From NCBI GenBank assembly GCA_029062865.1, contig JAIDPG010000107.1, positions 1 through 10,877 of the forward strand: a DNA stretch of 10,877 bases, in the 5' to 3' direction. Under the pieces are notes generated by a model, which was given only the letters and a program-made list of their open reading frames with translations, was not told the origin of the DNA and searched no databases. Positions 1 to 7,135 of the stretch are shown here, piece by piece (the first letter of the stretch is position 1; the number at the start of each line of letters is the position of its first letter). The stretch comes from Oscillospiraceae bacterium (GTDB taxonomy: Bacteria > Bacillota > Clostridia > Oscillospirales > Ruminococcaceae). The position numbers were made by a program, and so were the translations under genes.

Positions 1-47
1 ATATAAGTGAGGGGCAGGTGAATTCGATGGAAATATGCATAATAAAC

Positions 48-53
48 GGGAGG
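48..53 (+). promoter_or_regulatory. Ribosome binding site of the sigma factor gene
   Basis: GGGAGG ends six bases before the ATG at 60. This fixes the start there, rather than at the in-frame GTG at 18 or ATG at 27, which have less well placed purine runs. Confidence 0.7.
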
Positions 54-59
54 AAATTT

Positions 60-653
60 ATGCAAAGGGAAGAAAATTCCGGGGTCATGAGCGACGCGGA
101 GATCGTCTCGCTGTTTCAGGCGCGCGACGAAACAGCCATCTCCGCGGCGAGCAGGAAGTTCGGAAAATATTGCGGCACGGTCGTAAGCGGCATACTTAAA
201 AACCCGCAGGACGCCGAGGAGTGCCTCAACGACACGTGGATGAGGGCGTGGGAGTCAATCCCGCCGCATCAGCCGCAAAACTTGGGGGCGTTTCTGGCTA
301 CGCTCGCGAAAAACATAAGCCTTAACCGCTATAAAGAAACCCACGCGAAAAAACGCGGCGGCGGGGAAATTTCGTTGGTTTTGGAGGAGCTGACGGAATG
401 CTGCTCGCGTAATTCCAACGTGGAAAAAGAATACGAGCACAAGCTGCTGGTTGAGGCTGTAAACGACTTTTTAAGGTCGCTGCCAAAGGATAAGCGCGAC
501 ATATTCGTCTTGAGATACTGGTTCTGCCTGTCGACGAAGGAGATAGCCAAAAAGGTCGGGGCTCTGAACAAAAACAGCGTTTCGGTGACGCTGCTGCGCA
601 CCCGAAAGGCGCTCGCCAAATTCCTCAAAAGCAAGGGCTTTCTGGAGGAATAA
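60..653 (+). CDS. ECF-type RNA polymerase sigma factor (sigma-70 family)
   Basis: This 197-residue protein should direct RNA polymerase to a small set of promoters, probably in response to an envelope signal. Region 2 is seen around residues 35-75: an acidic stretch PQDAEECLNDTWMRAWESIP, the helix that binds core polymerase and the -10 element, followed by a basic stretch (ETHAKKRGGG). Region 4 spans about residues 141-190: LPKDKRDIFVLRYWF, then a helix-turn-helix (STKEIAKKVG, NSVSVTLLRTRKAL) for -35 recognition. There is no region 1 or region 3, and the length is normal for an ECF factor. The ATG at 60 is chosen for its GGGAGG site. The next gene starts 55 bp downstream on the same strand and encodes a one-pass membrane protein, the usual place for an anti-sigma factor. 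The promoter lies outside the window. The family call is firm; the regulon is unknown. Confidence 0.9.
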   Translation: MQREENSGVMSDAEIVSLFQARDETAISAASRKFGKYCGTVVSGILKNPQDAEECLNDTWMRAWESIPPHQPQNLGAFLATLAKNISLNRYKETHAKKRGGGEISLVLEELTECCSRNSNVEKEYEHKLLVEAVNDFLRSLPKDKRDIFVLRYWFCLSTKEIAKKVGALNKNSVSVTLLRTRKALAKFLKSKGFLEE

Positions 654-696
654 GGCCGCTTGCTTACCCCGAAGTTACCACCCCATTATTATATAG

Positions 697-704
697 AAGG
701 AGGT
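697..704 (+). promoter_or_regulatory. Strong ribosome binding site of the putative anti-sigma gene
   Basis: AAGGAGGT is a full match to the anti-Shine-Dalgarno sequence, four bases before the ATG at 709. It suggests high translation of the membrane partner relative to the sigma factor. Confidence 0.8.
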
Positions 705-708
705 CATT

Positions 709-2079
709 ATGAACAACAAAGACTTATTTAACGCCATAAACGACATCGATGAAAAATTCATAGAAGACGCGGGAAAATACCTGAATGATGATGACGCCGA
801 CCTTTTACACTCCGGAGCCGTCGAGATCTACCCTGGAGAAACGCGCTTTTCGCCGATGAAGCTGATCGCTTCGATAGCCGCGGCGGCAGTGTTCATCACG
901 GGAGTTTCGATTGCCTTTAATCACTATCGCGGCAAAATATTTGTCGACCCGAACACGGGAGAGGAAGTCTCACTTGGAGGCAGCACGGGCGTTTCGGACG
1001 GAAATTCCGGCACGGACATCGGCACGCACGCTCCCAAGACAGTAGGTCCGCTGCCGTTTGAGGTGATAGGTCCGGACGACCGCCAGCTGTGGTATGAGGA
1101 CATTATAGGTGCCGTGGGTCTCGATGGCGAGACGCTTCGCAAGGAGGACCTCACCGAGGACAACTGGCAAAGCTTAAACTGCGACTTCGCGTATATCGCC
1201 GTGCCGGATGGCTACAACTACAACACCGTTGACAACTCCCCCGTGGAGATAAACAGCAAAGCAGACGACTCACTTACGCACGATTTCATGCGGATCCACA
1301 ACGGCGGAGTTTACGGAGATCTCACCGTCATGAGCGCCTACAGCACGATTTCGCGGCTTGATGACGAAAGCGATAACAGCATCGCGGTGCTCTCAAAGAA
1401 TCACATCGAATTCAGCGGTGAGATTACCGCGGACGTTTACCTTGTAAACGACAACGGCAAATATTACTGCGTTTTCCGAAACGGCGAGGCGCAGCTTCCC
1501 ATCTTCGGTTACGACATTTATGAGTATCTGAAGCTTGGCGAATACACCACGGATCTCCAAACGCTGAAATGCGAAAACGGCTTCCAATACGTGGGCGAGA
1601 TGCCCGTGCTGACGCTTGATGAAAACGAGATTTATACTTGCGGGCGGGCTCTGGAGAACTCCAACTACCTTAAAGCGACGGCGACCTTCGATAACATAAG
1701 TATCGAGAGCTCGCAGACGCTCGGCTCGAACAGCTATACCTACAACGCGAGCATGGCGAAGGTTACTCTCAGCTATGTCGATACCGACGAAGAAACGCCG
1801 TTCGACGAGGAAACCGAAATGGAACTCCGCGCGATACTCGGAAGCGCAGAAGACATCTCGGAGCTGAAAAACAACGCGGAGGTTATGAGCCTTTCGGGGT
1901 GCAGTGACATTCGGGTTTATAAGGGAATCGACCCGGACGGCAACCTCGGCGAAGAGGTCTACAACGGCAAGCTGGTATCGGGCAACCGAAACAACACCAG
2001 CATTATCGTGCTTTACAGCAACGGAAAGCAGATCGCCGCCTATGATTACCTCGTATACAATTTGACAAGAAAGGATTGA
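709..2079 (+). CDS. Single-pass membrane protein, putative anti-sigma factor or sigma-linked sensor
   Basis: The protein has 456 residues. About 50 N-terminal residues are acidic and polar (MNNKDLFNAINDIDEKFIED) and predicted cytoplasmic. One hydrophobic segment follows at about residues 52-71 (LIASIAAAAVFITGVSIAF). The rest, more than 380 residues, is hydrophilic, starts with a Gly/Ser/Thr-rich linker and is predicted to lie outside the membrane. This layout, and the position directly behind an ECF sigma gene, is what is known for membrane-bound anti-sigma factors: the N-terminus holds the sigma factor and the outer domain senses. No zinc anti-sigma motif (HxxxCxxC) is present, since the first 50 residues contain no cysteine. 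The function is therefore inferred from position and topology only. I do not recognise the outer domain. Co-transcription with the sigma gene is likely, as no terminator is visible in the 55-bp gap. Confidence 0.6.
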   Translation: MNNKDLFNAINDIDEKFIEDAGKYLNDDDADLLHSGAVEIYPGETRFSPMKLIASIAAAAVFITGVSIAFNHYRGKIFVDPNTGEEVSLGGSTGVSDGNSGTDIGTHAPKTVGPLPFEVIGPDDRQLWYEDIIGAVGLDGETLRKEDLTEDNWQSLNCDFAYIAVPDGYNYNTVDNSPVEINSKADDSLTHDFMRIHNGGVYGDLTVMSAYSTISRLDDESDNSIAVLSKNHIEFSGEITADVYLVNDNGKYYCVFRNGEAQLPIFGYDIYEYLKLGEYTTDLQTLKCENGFQYVGEMPVLTLDENEIYTCGRALENSNYLKATATFDNISIESSQTLGSNSYTYNASMAKVTLSYVDTDEETPFDEETEMELRAILGSAEDISELKNNAEVMSLSGCSDIRVYKGIDPDGNLGEEVYNGKLVSGNRNNTSIIVLYSNGKQIAAYDYLVYNLTRKD

Positions 2080-2349
2080 GAACACGCCCATTACTTGCCA
2101 TAACGTGCATAGATACGAGGGCAGAGGACAGCTTCACTAATAGGTAATCCTCCCAACTACCTAAAACCCCGGCATAACTTTCGCAAAATCTTGACAGAAT
2201 TCAGCATGATCTCACCCGACTTCCCGGAAAATACCCAGAAACTATCTCAGCAATATCTTCTCTGCTCTCATATCTATGCGCGTTGTGAGCGTTACAGCAA
2301 AGAACTTCTCCCCGTCTTCGACGGGGAGAAGTTTGCGTTATGAGAAATA
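2080..2349. other. Convergent intergenic region
   Basis: This 270-bp gap separates the end of the putative anti-sigma gene from the end of the deacetylase gene. I see no credible coding frame. A TTGACA occurs at 2191-2196 but has no -10 box at a usable distance. The only clear structure is the hairpin at 2303-2333. No T-rich terminator is visible just after the plus-strand gene. Confidence 0.5.
2303..2333 (-). terminator. 14-bp perfect hairpin between convergent genes, probable terminator
   Basis: The arms at 2303-2316 and 2320-2333 pair perfectly around a TTC triloop. The hairpin begins 16 bp past the stop of the minus-strand deacetylase gene and could end transcripts from both sides. Neither flank has a real T-run (the minus-strand tail reads CTTTGCTG), so factor-independent termination would be weak. 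The core TCCCCGYC-NNN-GRCGGGGA is shared with the hairpin at 3598-3628. Confidence 0.5.
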
Positions 2350-3369
2350 TTACTTCTCGGCGGATATTTCCTCGCCGAGAGCGCTGCCGCTCGAAGAAGC
2401 GTTCGAGGTGTCACGAGCCGCGCTTGCCATTACCTCTTGCGCGAGCGGTCTGATATCCTCGGGGAGTGCGGTGAGGTCGCCGGTTTTCAGCGCCTGCCGC
2501 GCCTGCTCGATCTGCTCGTCGGAAAGCCCTAGTGCCTTGAACATATCGGAGTACTGCCTCATAACCTCTTCGATTTTGTCGTCGGAGATCGTTATCGCGC
2601 CCTCCGCGTTCGGGATCTGCTTGCCGTTCGCGTCAATCGTGTAGTTGTCCTTGTAAACAAGCTCGCTTACCGAGACGAACTCGTAGCCCTGCGACTGCAA
2701 GTTCGCGAGAATATCCGGCAGCGCCTCGGTCGTGTTTTCAAGGTCGTTGTGGAACAGCAAGATCGAGCCCGGCTTCACGCCTTTAAGCACCTTTTTCTTG
2801 ATGTCGGCGGCGGAAGGCTTTTTCCAGTCTACGCTGTCAACGTCCCATTGAATTACCTTCATTCCCATACCGTCGAGCGTCGTGATGAGGCTGTCGTCAT
2901 ACTCGCCGTAGGGCGCGCGGTAAAGCGTCGGCTCCTCGCCGGTGAGCATCTTGATTTTCCGCGAGCACTCGCGCGTGTCGGAAATCAGGTCGTTGACGTT
3001 CGCGCCGAGCACGTGCGGGTGCTTGTCGGAATGGTTTTCGATCTCGTGCCCCGCGTCGAAGAACTTCTTAACGTCCTCCGGGTAACGGTCGCAGAAATCG
3101 CCCGTGACGAAAAACGTCGCGCGCGCGTCGTAGTCTTTGAGGATCGAAATAAGCTCCTCGGTGTTGGAGTTCTCCCACGCCACGTCGAATGTGATCGCGA
3201 TCTTCTTATCGGCGCACTCGGTTGAGTAAATCGGCAAAAGCCGCTTCTCCGCGCGAGAGCCGACAGAAGTCGCGATGAGCGTGATCGCAGCCGCCGCGGC
3301 AAGCACGACAAACGCCACGATCGCCGCGAAGCGCTTTATCTGTTTTTTGGTAAATGTCATAGCTTTCAT
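2350..3369 (-). CDS. Membrane-anchored polysaccharide deacetylase, PdaB-like (NodB domain, CE4)
   Basis: This 339-residue protein probably removes acetyl groups from cell-wall or surface polysaccharide outside the membrane. A short basic N-terminus and a hydrophobic segment (about residues 14-34) act as anchor or signal. The NodB domain covers about 57-240. Visible motifs are TFDVAWEN (60-67, Asp62 as catalytic base), HSDKHPH (113-119, zinc ligands His113 and His117), RAPYG (151-155), DSVDW (178-182) and LLFHND (204-209, His207). The usual TFDDG is replaced by TFDVAW, so the second, metal-binding Asp is missing; B. subtilis PdaB-type proteins have a similar TFDxxW motif. Residues 241-339 form an extra charged, helical tail rich in Glu, Ala and Ser that is not part of NodB. 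The start at 3369 is chosen for GGAGGG six bases upstream; the frame stays open to 3474 but without such a site. The fold call is firm; a sporulation role is inferred. Confidence 0.88.
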   Translation of the reverse strand: MKAMTFTKKQIKRFAAIVAFVVLAAAAAITLIATSVGSRAEKRLLPIYSTECADKKIAITFDVAWENSNTEELISILKDYDARATFFVTGDFCDRYPEDVKKFFDAGHEIENHSDKHPHVLGANVNDLISDTRECSRKIKMLTGEEPTLYRAPYGEYDDSLITTLDGMGMKVIQWDVDSVDWKKPSAADIKKKVLKGVKPGSILLFHNDLENTTEALPDILANLQSQGYEFVSVSELVYKDNYTIDANGKQIPNAEGAITISDDKIEEVMRQYSDMFKALGLSDEQIEQARQALKTGDLTALPEDIRPLAQEVMASAARDTSNASSSGSALGEEISAEK

Positions 3370-3375
3370 ATATTT

Positions 3376-3381
3376 CCCTCC
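3376..3381 (-). promoter_or_regulatory. Ribosome binding site of the deacetylase gene
   Basis: GGAGGG on the minus strand lies six bases before the ATG at 3369. It decides this start over the longer in-frame alternative at 3474. Confidence 0.75.
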
Positions 3382-3404
3382 GTTAAGAATGTTTTCTGCT
3401 CTAT

Positions 3405-3434
3405 AATATGAGGGATATTGGACAATTATGACAA
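3405..3434 (-). promoter_or_regulatory. Weak candidate promoter of the deacetylase gene
   Basis: On the minus strand, TTGTCA (3434-3429) and CATATT (3410-3405) are 18 bp apart and upstream of the gene. The match to sigma-A is moderate, and TATTAT lies nearby at a poorer spacing. A different sigma factor is equally possible for a PdaB-like gene. Confidence 0.3.
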
Positions 3435-3467
3435 GTTGTTTTGAGTTGATTTTTTGCGGCTTTCGGG

Positions 3468-3496
3468 TTGACAAAGAGCGCTGTTTGTGCTATAAT
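3468..3496 (+). promoter_or_regulatory. Perfect consensus sigma-A promoter of the antiporter gene
   Basis: TTGACA at 3468-3473 and TATAAT at 3491-3496 are separated by exactly 17 bp. Transcription should begin near 3503, giving a leader of about 160 nt before the ATG at 3664. Confidence 0.85.
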
Positions 3497-3597
3497 AAAG
3501 ACAACATAAGATCTTTAACAGGATAAATGATAAAATTCAAATCTGCGAACGATTGGCTTGAAAATATGTTAAAATAAAAATAGCGGATTGTTTTATA

Positions 3598-3628
3598 TTG
3601 TTTTCCCCGCCGAAGGCGGGGAAAACAA
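3598..3628 (+). promoter_or_regulatory. 14-bp hairpin in the antiporter mRNA leader
   Basis: The arms at 3598-3611 and 3615-3628 pair perfectly around GAA. The hairpin lies inside the leader, between the promoter at 3468 and the start codon at 3664. No T-run follows (the next bases are CGAAATAAC), so it does not look like an intrinsic terminator. The left-arm bases TTTCCCC (3602-3608) could also pair with GGGGAAA at 3640-3646, close to the ribosome binding region (GGGGTGG, 3651-3657). An RNA switch is possible but not shown. I do not recognise a known riboswitch class. Confidence 0.5.
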
Positions 3629-3663
3629 CGAAATAACATGGGGAAATCCCGGGGTGGAAACTA

Positions 3664-5274
3664 ATGCTTTTGGAACTTATCGCGGTTGCGTTTATAATAC
3701 TTTGCTGCATCTTCGGCAGCAAGATCTCGCTCAAATTCGGGCTTCCGACGCTGCTTTTGTTTATATTGCTCGGCATGGCGTTCGGCTCGGACGGCATTTT
3801 CAAAATCGAATTCGACAACTATATGTTCGCGCAGAACATCTCGTCCGCGGCACTTATTCTCATCATCTTTTACGGCGGCTTCGGGACGAAATGGACAAAG
3901 GCGCGAAAGGCGGCGGGAAGATCGATCTTGCTGTCCTCCGTCGGAACAATTCTGACGGCGCTTCTCGTCGGATTGTTCTGCACGTTTGTACTGAAATTCG
4001 AGCCGACCGAGGGCTTCCTTATCGGCGCGGTAATCAGCTCAACGGACGCGGCGAGCGTCTTTGCGATACTCCGAAGCAAAAAGCTGAACCTCAAATACCG
4101 CTCCGCGCCTATTCTGGAGCTTGAAAGCGGAAGCAACGACCCGTTTGCTTATATGCTGACGATAATAATCCTGTCGATTATGCAAGGCGACGGCAACGCC
4201 GGGGATTTCGCGATTATGTTCGCGAAGCAGCTGGGCTTCGGCTTGCTGTTCGGCGGAGCGTTCGCGTATCTCGGCGTGCTCGCGCTGAAGCACATCAAGT
4301 TTGAGGAATCGGGCTTTGACGCGATTTTCGTCTGCGCAATGGCGATAATTTCCTACGCGATCCCCGCGTTCTTCGGCGGCAACGGCTACCTCGCGGCGTA
4401 CATAACGGGCATCGCAATGGGAAATACGGACGTTCCCGGGAAAAAGGCGCTTGTGAACTTCTTCGACGGACTCACCGGCATAACGCAGATTATGCTGTTC
4501 TTTATGCTTGGACTTATCTGCTTCCCGTCGCAGATGGCGCACACGATCTTGCCCGCCGCGCTTATCGCGGTGTTCCTGACACTCGTAGCGAGACCGCTCG
4601 CGGTTTTCCTGATTATGAAGCCGTTTAAAGCACATTTAAATCAAATCGCCTTAGTTTCCTTCGCGGGTATACGCGGCGCGTCGTCGATAGTTTTCGCTAT
4701 TATGGTAACGGCGAATGAGGCGTACACGAAAAACGACATTTTCCACATCGTGTTTATGATAGTCCTGATCTCGATCTCCGTACAAGGCAGCCTGCTGCCG
4801 CTCGTCGCGAGAAAGACGAATATGATCGACGACGGCGAGAACGTAATGAAAACCTTCAACGACTACTCCGACGAAAACGCCGTGCAGTTTATCCGCCTGA
4901 AGGTCTATGAAAACGGCACCTGGGCGGGGAGTATGATCAAGGACATCGAGATCCCGCAAGGGCTGCTGATAGCGCTTATAAAGCGCGACGGCAAGAGCCT
5001 CATTCCATACGGCGGCACAACGCTGCTCGCGGGCGACGAGATCGTCCTCAGCGGCGTTGGATTCTCTGACGATAAGAGCCGCATCTTCCACGAGATAACG
5101 ATAGAAAGCGACCGCAATGGCAAGCGAATCGCGGAGCTCGACCTCCCGCGCGGCGACTTGATAATTCTGATAAAACGCGACGGCGATGTGCTTGTGCCGA
5201 ACGGGCAGATTGAATTGAAAGAGGACGACGTGCTGGTAATGGCGTCGAGCCCTCGGACTGTTGTGAACAATTGA
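3664..5274 (+). CDS. CPA1-type K+(Na+)/H+ antiporter with two RCK_C-like domains
   Basis: This 536-residue membrane protein should exchange potassium or sodium for protons and so control cell pH, turgor and K+ level. Residues 1 to about 390 form a bundle of about 12 hydrophobic segments. Typical NhaP2/CvrA-like signatures are SSTDAAS (Asp128) and LESGSNDP (Asn158-Asp159, the CPA1 ion-binding pair), with FAGIRGASSIV later on. The cytoplasmic tail holds two similar segments, each with an LIxLIKRDG core, a following VP/IP turn and an acidic DE/DD stretch: about 405-465 and 473-532. They match RCK_C (TrkA_C) domains, which in some Firmicutes antiporters bind cyclic di-AMP; binding here is inferred. 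No NAD-binding RCK_N is visible. The ribosome binding site GGGGTGG is weak, unlike the perfect promoter. The gene is monocistronic, ended by the hairpin at 5288-5337. Ion preference cannot be read from sequence. Confidence 0.9.
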   Translation: MLLELIAVAFIILCCIFGSKISLKFGLPTLLLFILLGMAFGSDGIFKIEFDNYMFAQNISSAALILIIFYGGFGTKWTKARKAAGRSILLSSVGTILTALLVGLFCTFVLKFEPTEGFLIGAVISSTDAASVFAILRSKKLNLKYRSAPILELESGSNDPFAYMLTIIILSIMQGDGNAGDFAIMFAKQLGFGLLFGGAFAYLGVLALKHIKFEESGFDAIFVCAMAIISYAIPAFFGGNGYLAAYITGIAMGNTDVPGKKALVNFFDGLTGITQIMLFFMLGLICFPSQMAHTILPAALIAVFLTLVARPLAVFLIMKPFKAHLNQIALVSFAGIRGASSIVFAIMVTANEAYTKNDIFHIVFMIVLISISVQGSLLPLVARKTNMIDDGENVMKTFNDYSDENAVQFIRLKVYENGTWAGSMIKDIEIPQGLLIALIKRDGKSLIPYGGTTLLAGDEIVLSGVGFSDDKSRIFHEITIESDRNGKRIAELDLPRGDLIILIKRDGDVLVPNGQIELKEDDVLVMASSPRTVVNN

Positions 5275-5287
5275 TAATTTACAATTA

Positions 5288-5354
5288 CGGCTCTTCTTTG
5301 AGTGTGACAGCTTACGGTCACACTTAAAGAAGAGCCGCGTTTTTATTTTTTCTG
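5288..5354 (+). terminator. Long intrinsic terminator, probably bidirectional
   Basis: A 21-bp stem (5288-5308 with 5317-5337, one G-T pair) closes an 8-nt loop. A T-rich tract follows on the plus strand (TTTTTATTTTTT, about 5340-5351). It ends the antiporter gene 13 bp after its stop. It also lies just past the stop of the minus-strand DUF3021 gene and may end that operon, though the minus-strand tail is less T-rich. The T-tract overlaps the last codons of that gene. Confidence 0.9.
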
Positions 5355-5771
5355 TTCCCGTTTGCTTCTGAGCGCCTCGTTTAGCTTTTTCGCGTCGTTT
5401 TTCGAAGAAAGATATGCCCCCACAAATGTAAACGCATATATCGCCGCAGTTGAAATAACAATTATCATTACACCTTCAAGATCAAAATTTACCCACCCGA
5501 AGGTTGTTCCGAAAAATACCATAGCAGCACAAAGAAGAATATAATGTATGGCTATTCCAATATAGAACTCCTTTTTCGTTGACGTCTCCCTTGAGCAGAT
5601 ACTGAATATTACTGTTATCAGCGCCGTAATAAGGGCCGCGCACGGTATTTGTATAAGCTTTTGAATACTTATACTGTCGATTCCCTTGATCAGCAGTACT
5701 ACAATAAACACAAACAGTATCCCCGTGGTGATGTATACGAAATATCTTATCAGATCGGTAATAAATCTCAT
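5343..5771 (-). CDS. DUF3021-family four-helix membrane protein, partner of the LytTR regulator
   Basis: This small membrane protein has 142 residues from the chosen ATG. Four hydrophobic segments are visible at about residues 8-29, 40-59, 70-88 and 100-121, followed by a charged Lys-rich tail (NDAKKLNEALRSKREQKK). Size, topology and position directly after a LytTR gene fit the DUF3021 family. In LytTR regulatory systems a membrane protein encoded beside the regulator holds it inactive; that role here is inferred. The ATG at 5771 is preferred because GAGGTG ends six bases upstream. An in-frame GTG at 5780, overlapping the LytTR stop, would add three residues. Last gene of the four-gene minus-strand operon, ended by the hairpin at 5288-5337. 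Confidence 0.75.
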   Translation of the reverse strand: MRFITDLIRYFVYITTGILFVFIVVLLIKGIDSISIQKLIQIPCAALITALITVIFSICSRETSTKKEFYIGIAIHYILLCAAMVFFGTTFGWVNFDLEGVMIIVISTAAIYAFTFVGAYLSSKNDAKKLNEALRSKREQKK

Positions 5772-5776
5772 ACTCT

Positions 5777-6220
5777 TCACCTCTCTTTTATGCCGAGCTT
5801 CTTTTTAAGCTCGGGAACATACTGCCTTGAAATAATGACGCGTTCACCGTTTTTGAGCTTCGCCTCAAGCCTCGCCCCAAGAATCGGGATCACCGCCTCG
5901 ATAAAGGAGATATTCGCAATGACCGATTTTGAAATGCGCTGAAAATCGGTGTTTTTATAAGCGCTTTCGAGCTCGTACAGCTTTTCCTTTACCTCGAATA
6001 CGTCCTTTTCGCAATAGGCAAACACCTTGTTGTCCACCGACTCAAAGTAGTAAATATCCGCGGGAACAAGCTGCACGATCGCTTTGTCCTTGTATCCGGT
6101 GATACGTCTGCGCCACTGTCCGATGGTGGAGATAAGGTTCATAAGCTCCTCGTCAAGCTCATTGCACCGAATGATTATTTCGTCCTCGCCGTCTATCGGC
6201 GTTTCAACGGTGATTTTCAC
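5777..6220 (-). CDS. LytTR-family DNA-binding transcriptional regulator
   Basis: The protein has 147 residues. The C-terminal part, from about residue 45 to the end, has the LytTR pattern: a beta-rich DNA-binding fold with DIYYFESVDNKVFAYC, then VKEKLYELE, FQRISKSVIANISFIEAV and a final VIISRQYVPELKKKLG. The first 45 residues are short and acidic. There is no receiver domain, so the protein is not a normal two-component response regulator. It probably binds DNA and controls its own ABC operon, with activity set by the DUF3021 protein. The start is a GTG at 6220, four codons past a GGAGGG that lies inside the end of the permease gene; the spacing of about 11 bases is long. The gene starts 3 bp after the permease stop. 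Confidence 0.87.
   Translation of the reverse strand: MKITVETPIDGEDEIIIRCNELDEELMNLISTIGQWRRRITGYKDKAIVQLVPADIYYFESVDNKVFAYCEKDVFEVKEKLYELESAYKNTDFQRISKSVIANISFIEAVIPILGARLEAKLKNGERVIISRQYVPELKKKLGIKER
5778..5783 (-). promoter_or_regulatory. Ribosome binding site of the DUF3021 gene, inside the end of the LytTR gene
   Basis: GAGGTG on the minus strand overlaps the LytTR stop codon and lies six bases before the ATG at 5771. This implies translational coupling and favours ATG 5771 over GTG 5780. Confidence 0.6.
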
Positions 6221-6223
6221 AAG

Positions 6224-7135
6224 CTACCTGTCCCTCCTTTTTATAAGGCTCGCTGCTGCCGCTCCAGCAATTGTGAACAATATCCCGAACCCGATCACCA
6301 CCGCGACGCATACGGCAGGCGAAACGCTGTTACCGAAAGCTTCAAGGTCTATACCCATATATTTTCTGAACTCCTCCGCCATAATGTCGGGGGCGTCCGC
6401 AAAGGTAATGCTTGCTTCGGAGCTTGTCATAACGCTTCTGAACATTGCCGTGCCGTAGATCACGGGCGTGCAGGTCATAACGTTCGCCAGACCCTTTGAA
6501 AGCTGACCTATCGGAAGATAAATGCCGCCGAAAAATCCGACCAGCGTGCCGATGACCGTTCCGAAGCCGCTCCACGCGCCCTCGCTTCTAACAAGCACAG
6601 CGAACAGATACATTATCGCGGAATATGTAAACGAGTTCGCGCAGATCATTCCGAGTATTTTCAAATGCTCCGAAAACGTAAAGGCGGACATTCCCTTTGC
6701 GCAAAGGATAATTTCCGAAACGGCAAGCGTCACAAGGCAGATGATAACGGACGTCACGCATGCCGCCGCAATATAGGAAAGCGCGATAGTCAGACGGCTG
6801 ACGGGCGCGGTGTATATGGAATTTATCTTTCCCGAAGCTTTGTCCTTTATGATCGAGGACAGCGCTGAAAGCGCGACCATAACGGAGTTTATCGGGATAA
6901 TTCCCGCGATCGTCCAAGCAAACACAAGCAGCTCTGCGTTGGCTTTGTCGTTTGACGTATCTCGCCCCGGGAGCTCCGACAGCATTTCGGTGATGTTGTT
7001 TATGCTCATATCTCCAAGGAAAAACAGCATAAGCGCAATGATTATGAGCATTGACAGCAGCGACATAAACACGGCGCCCTTATCGCGAAAATAAAGCAGC
7101 ACATTTCGTTTTGTAAGCTGAACAAATTTTGACAT
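6224..7135 (-). CDS. ABC-2 type transporter permease
   Basis: This 303-residue membrane subunit provides the channel for the ATPase encoded just upstream. The first membrane segment is at about residues 20-41 (GAVFMSLLSMLIIIALMLFF). An outer loop with charged residues (LSELPGRDTSNDKAN) follows. A cluster of five further hydrophobic segments ends with one near the C-terminus (VCVAVVIGFGILFTIAGAAA), and the protein closes with a short basic tail, SLIKRRDR. This matches the six-helix ABC-2 export family, related to drug, bacteriocin or lipid exporters. Its start codon overlaps the ATPase stop by one base (TGATG), showing tight coupling. The substrate cannot be deduced. Association with LytTR and DUF3021 genes suggests an envelope-stress or antimicrobial-peptide setting (inference). 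Confidence 0.85.
   Translation of the reverse strand: MSKFVQLTKRNVLLYFRDKGAVFMSLLSMLIIIALMLFFLGDMSINNITEMLSELPGRDTSNDKANAELLVFAWTIAGIIPINSVMVALSALSSIIKDKASGKINSIYTAPVSRLTIALSYIAAACVTSVIICLVTLAVSEIILCAKGMSAFTFSEHLKILGMICANSFTYSAIMYLFAVLVRSEGAWSGFGTVIGTLVGFFGGIYLPIGQLSKGLANVMTCTPVIYGTAMFRSVMTSSEASITFADAPDIMAEEFRKYMGIDLEAFGNSVSPAVCVAVVIGFGILFTIAGAAAASLIKRRDR

Noticed and set aside
18..59. Longer N-terminus for the sigma factor from GTG 18 or ATG 27
   Set aside because: The added residues are not part of the sigma domain, and GGGAGG at 48-53 points to ATG 60.
1393..2091. A 232-codon minus-strand open frame opposite the putative anti-sigma gene
   Set aside because: It is a mirror frame of a gene with a perfect ribosome binding site. 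It has no good site of its own and no recognisable features.
2191..2196. TTGACA as a possible promoter in the convergent gap
   Set aside because: No -10-like hexamer lies 16-18 bp downstream, and no plus-strand gene follows.
3588..4124. A 178-codon plus-strand frame across the antiporter leader and gene start
   Set aside because: It overlaps the antiporter in another frame, reads through the leader hairpin, and gives an Arg/His-rich protein without a domain.
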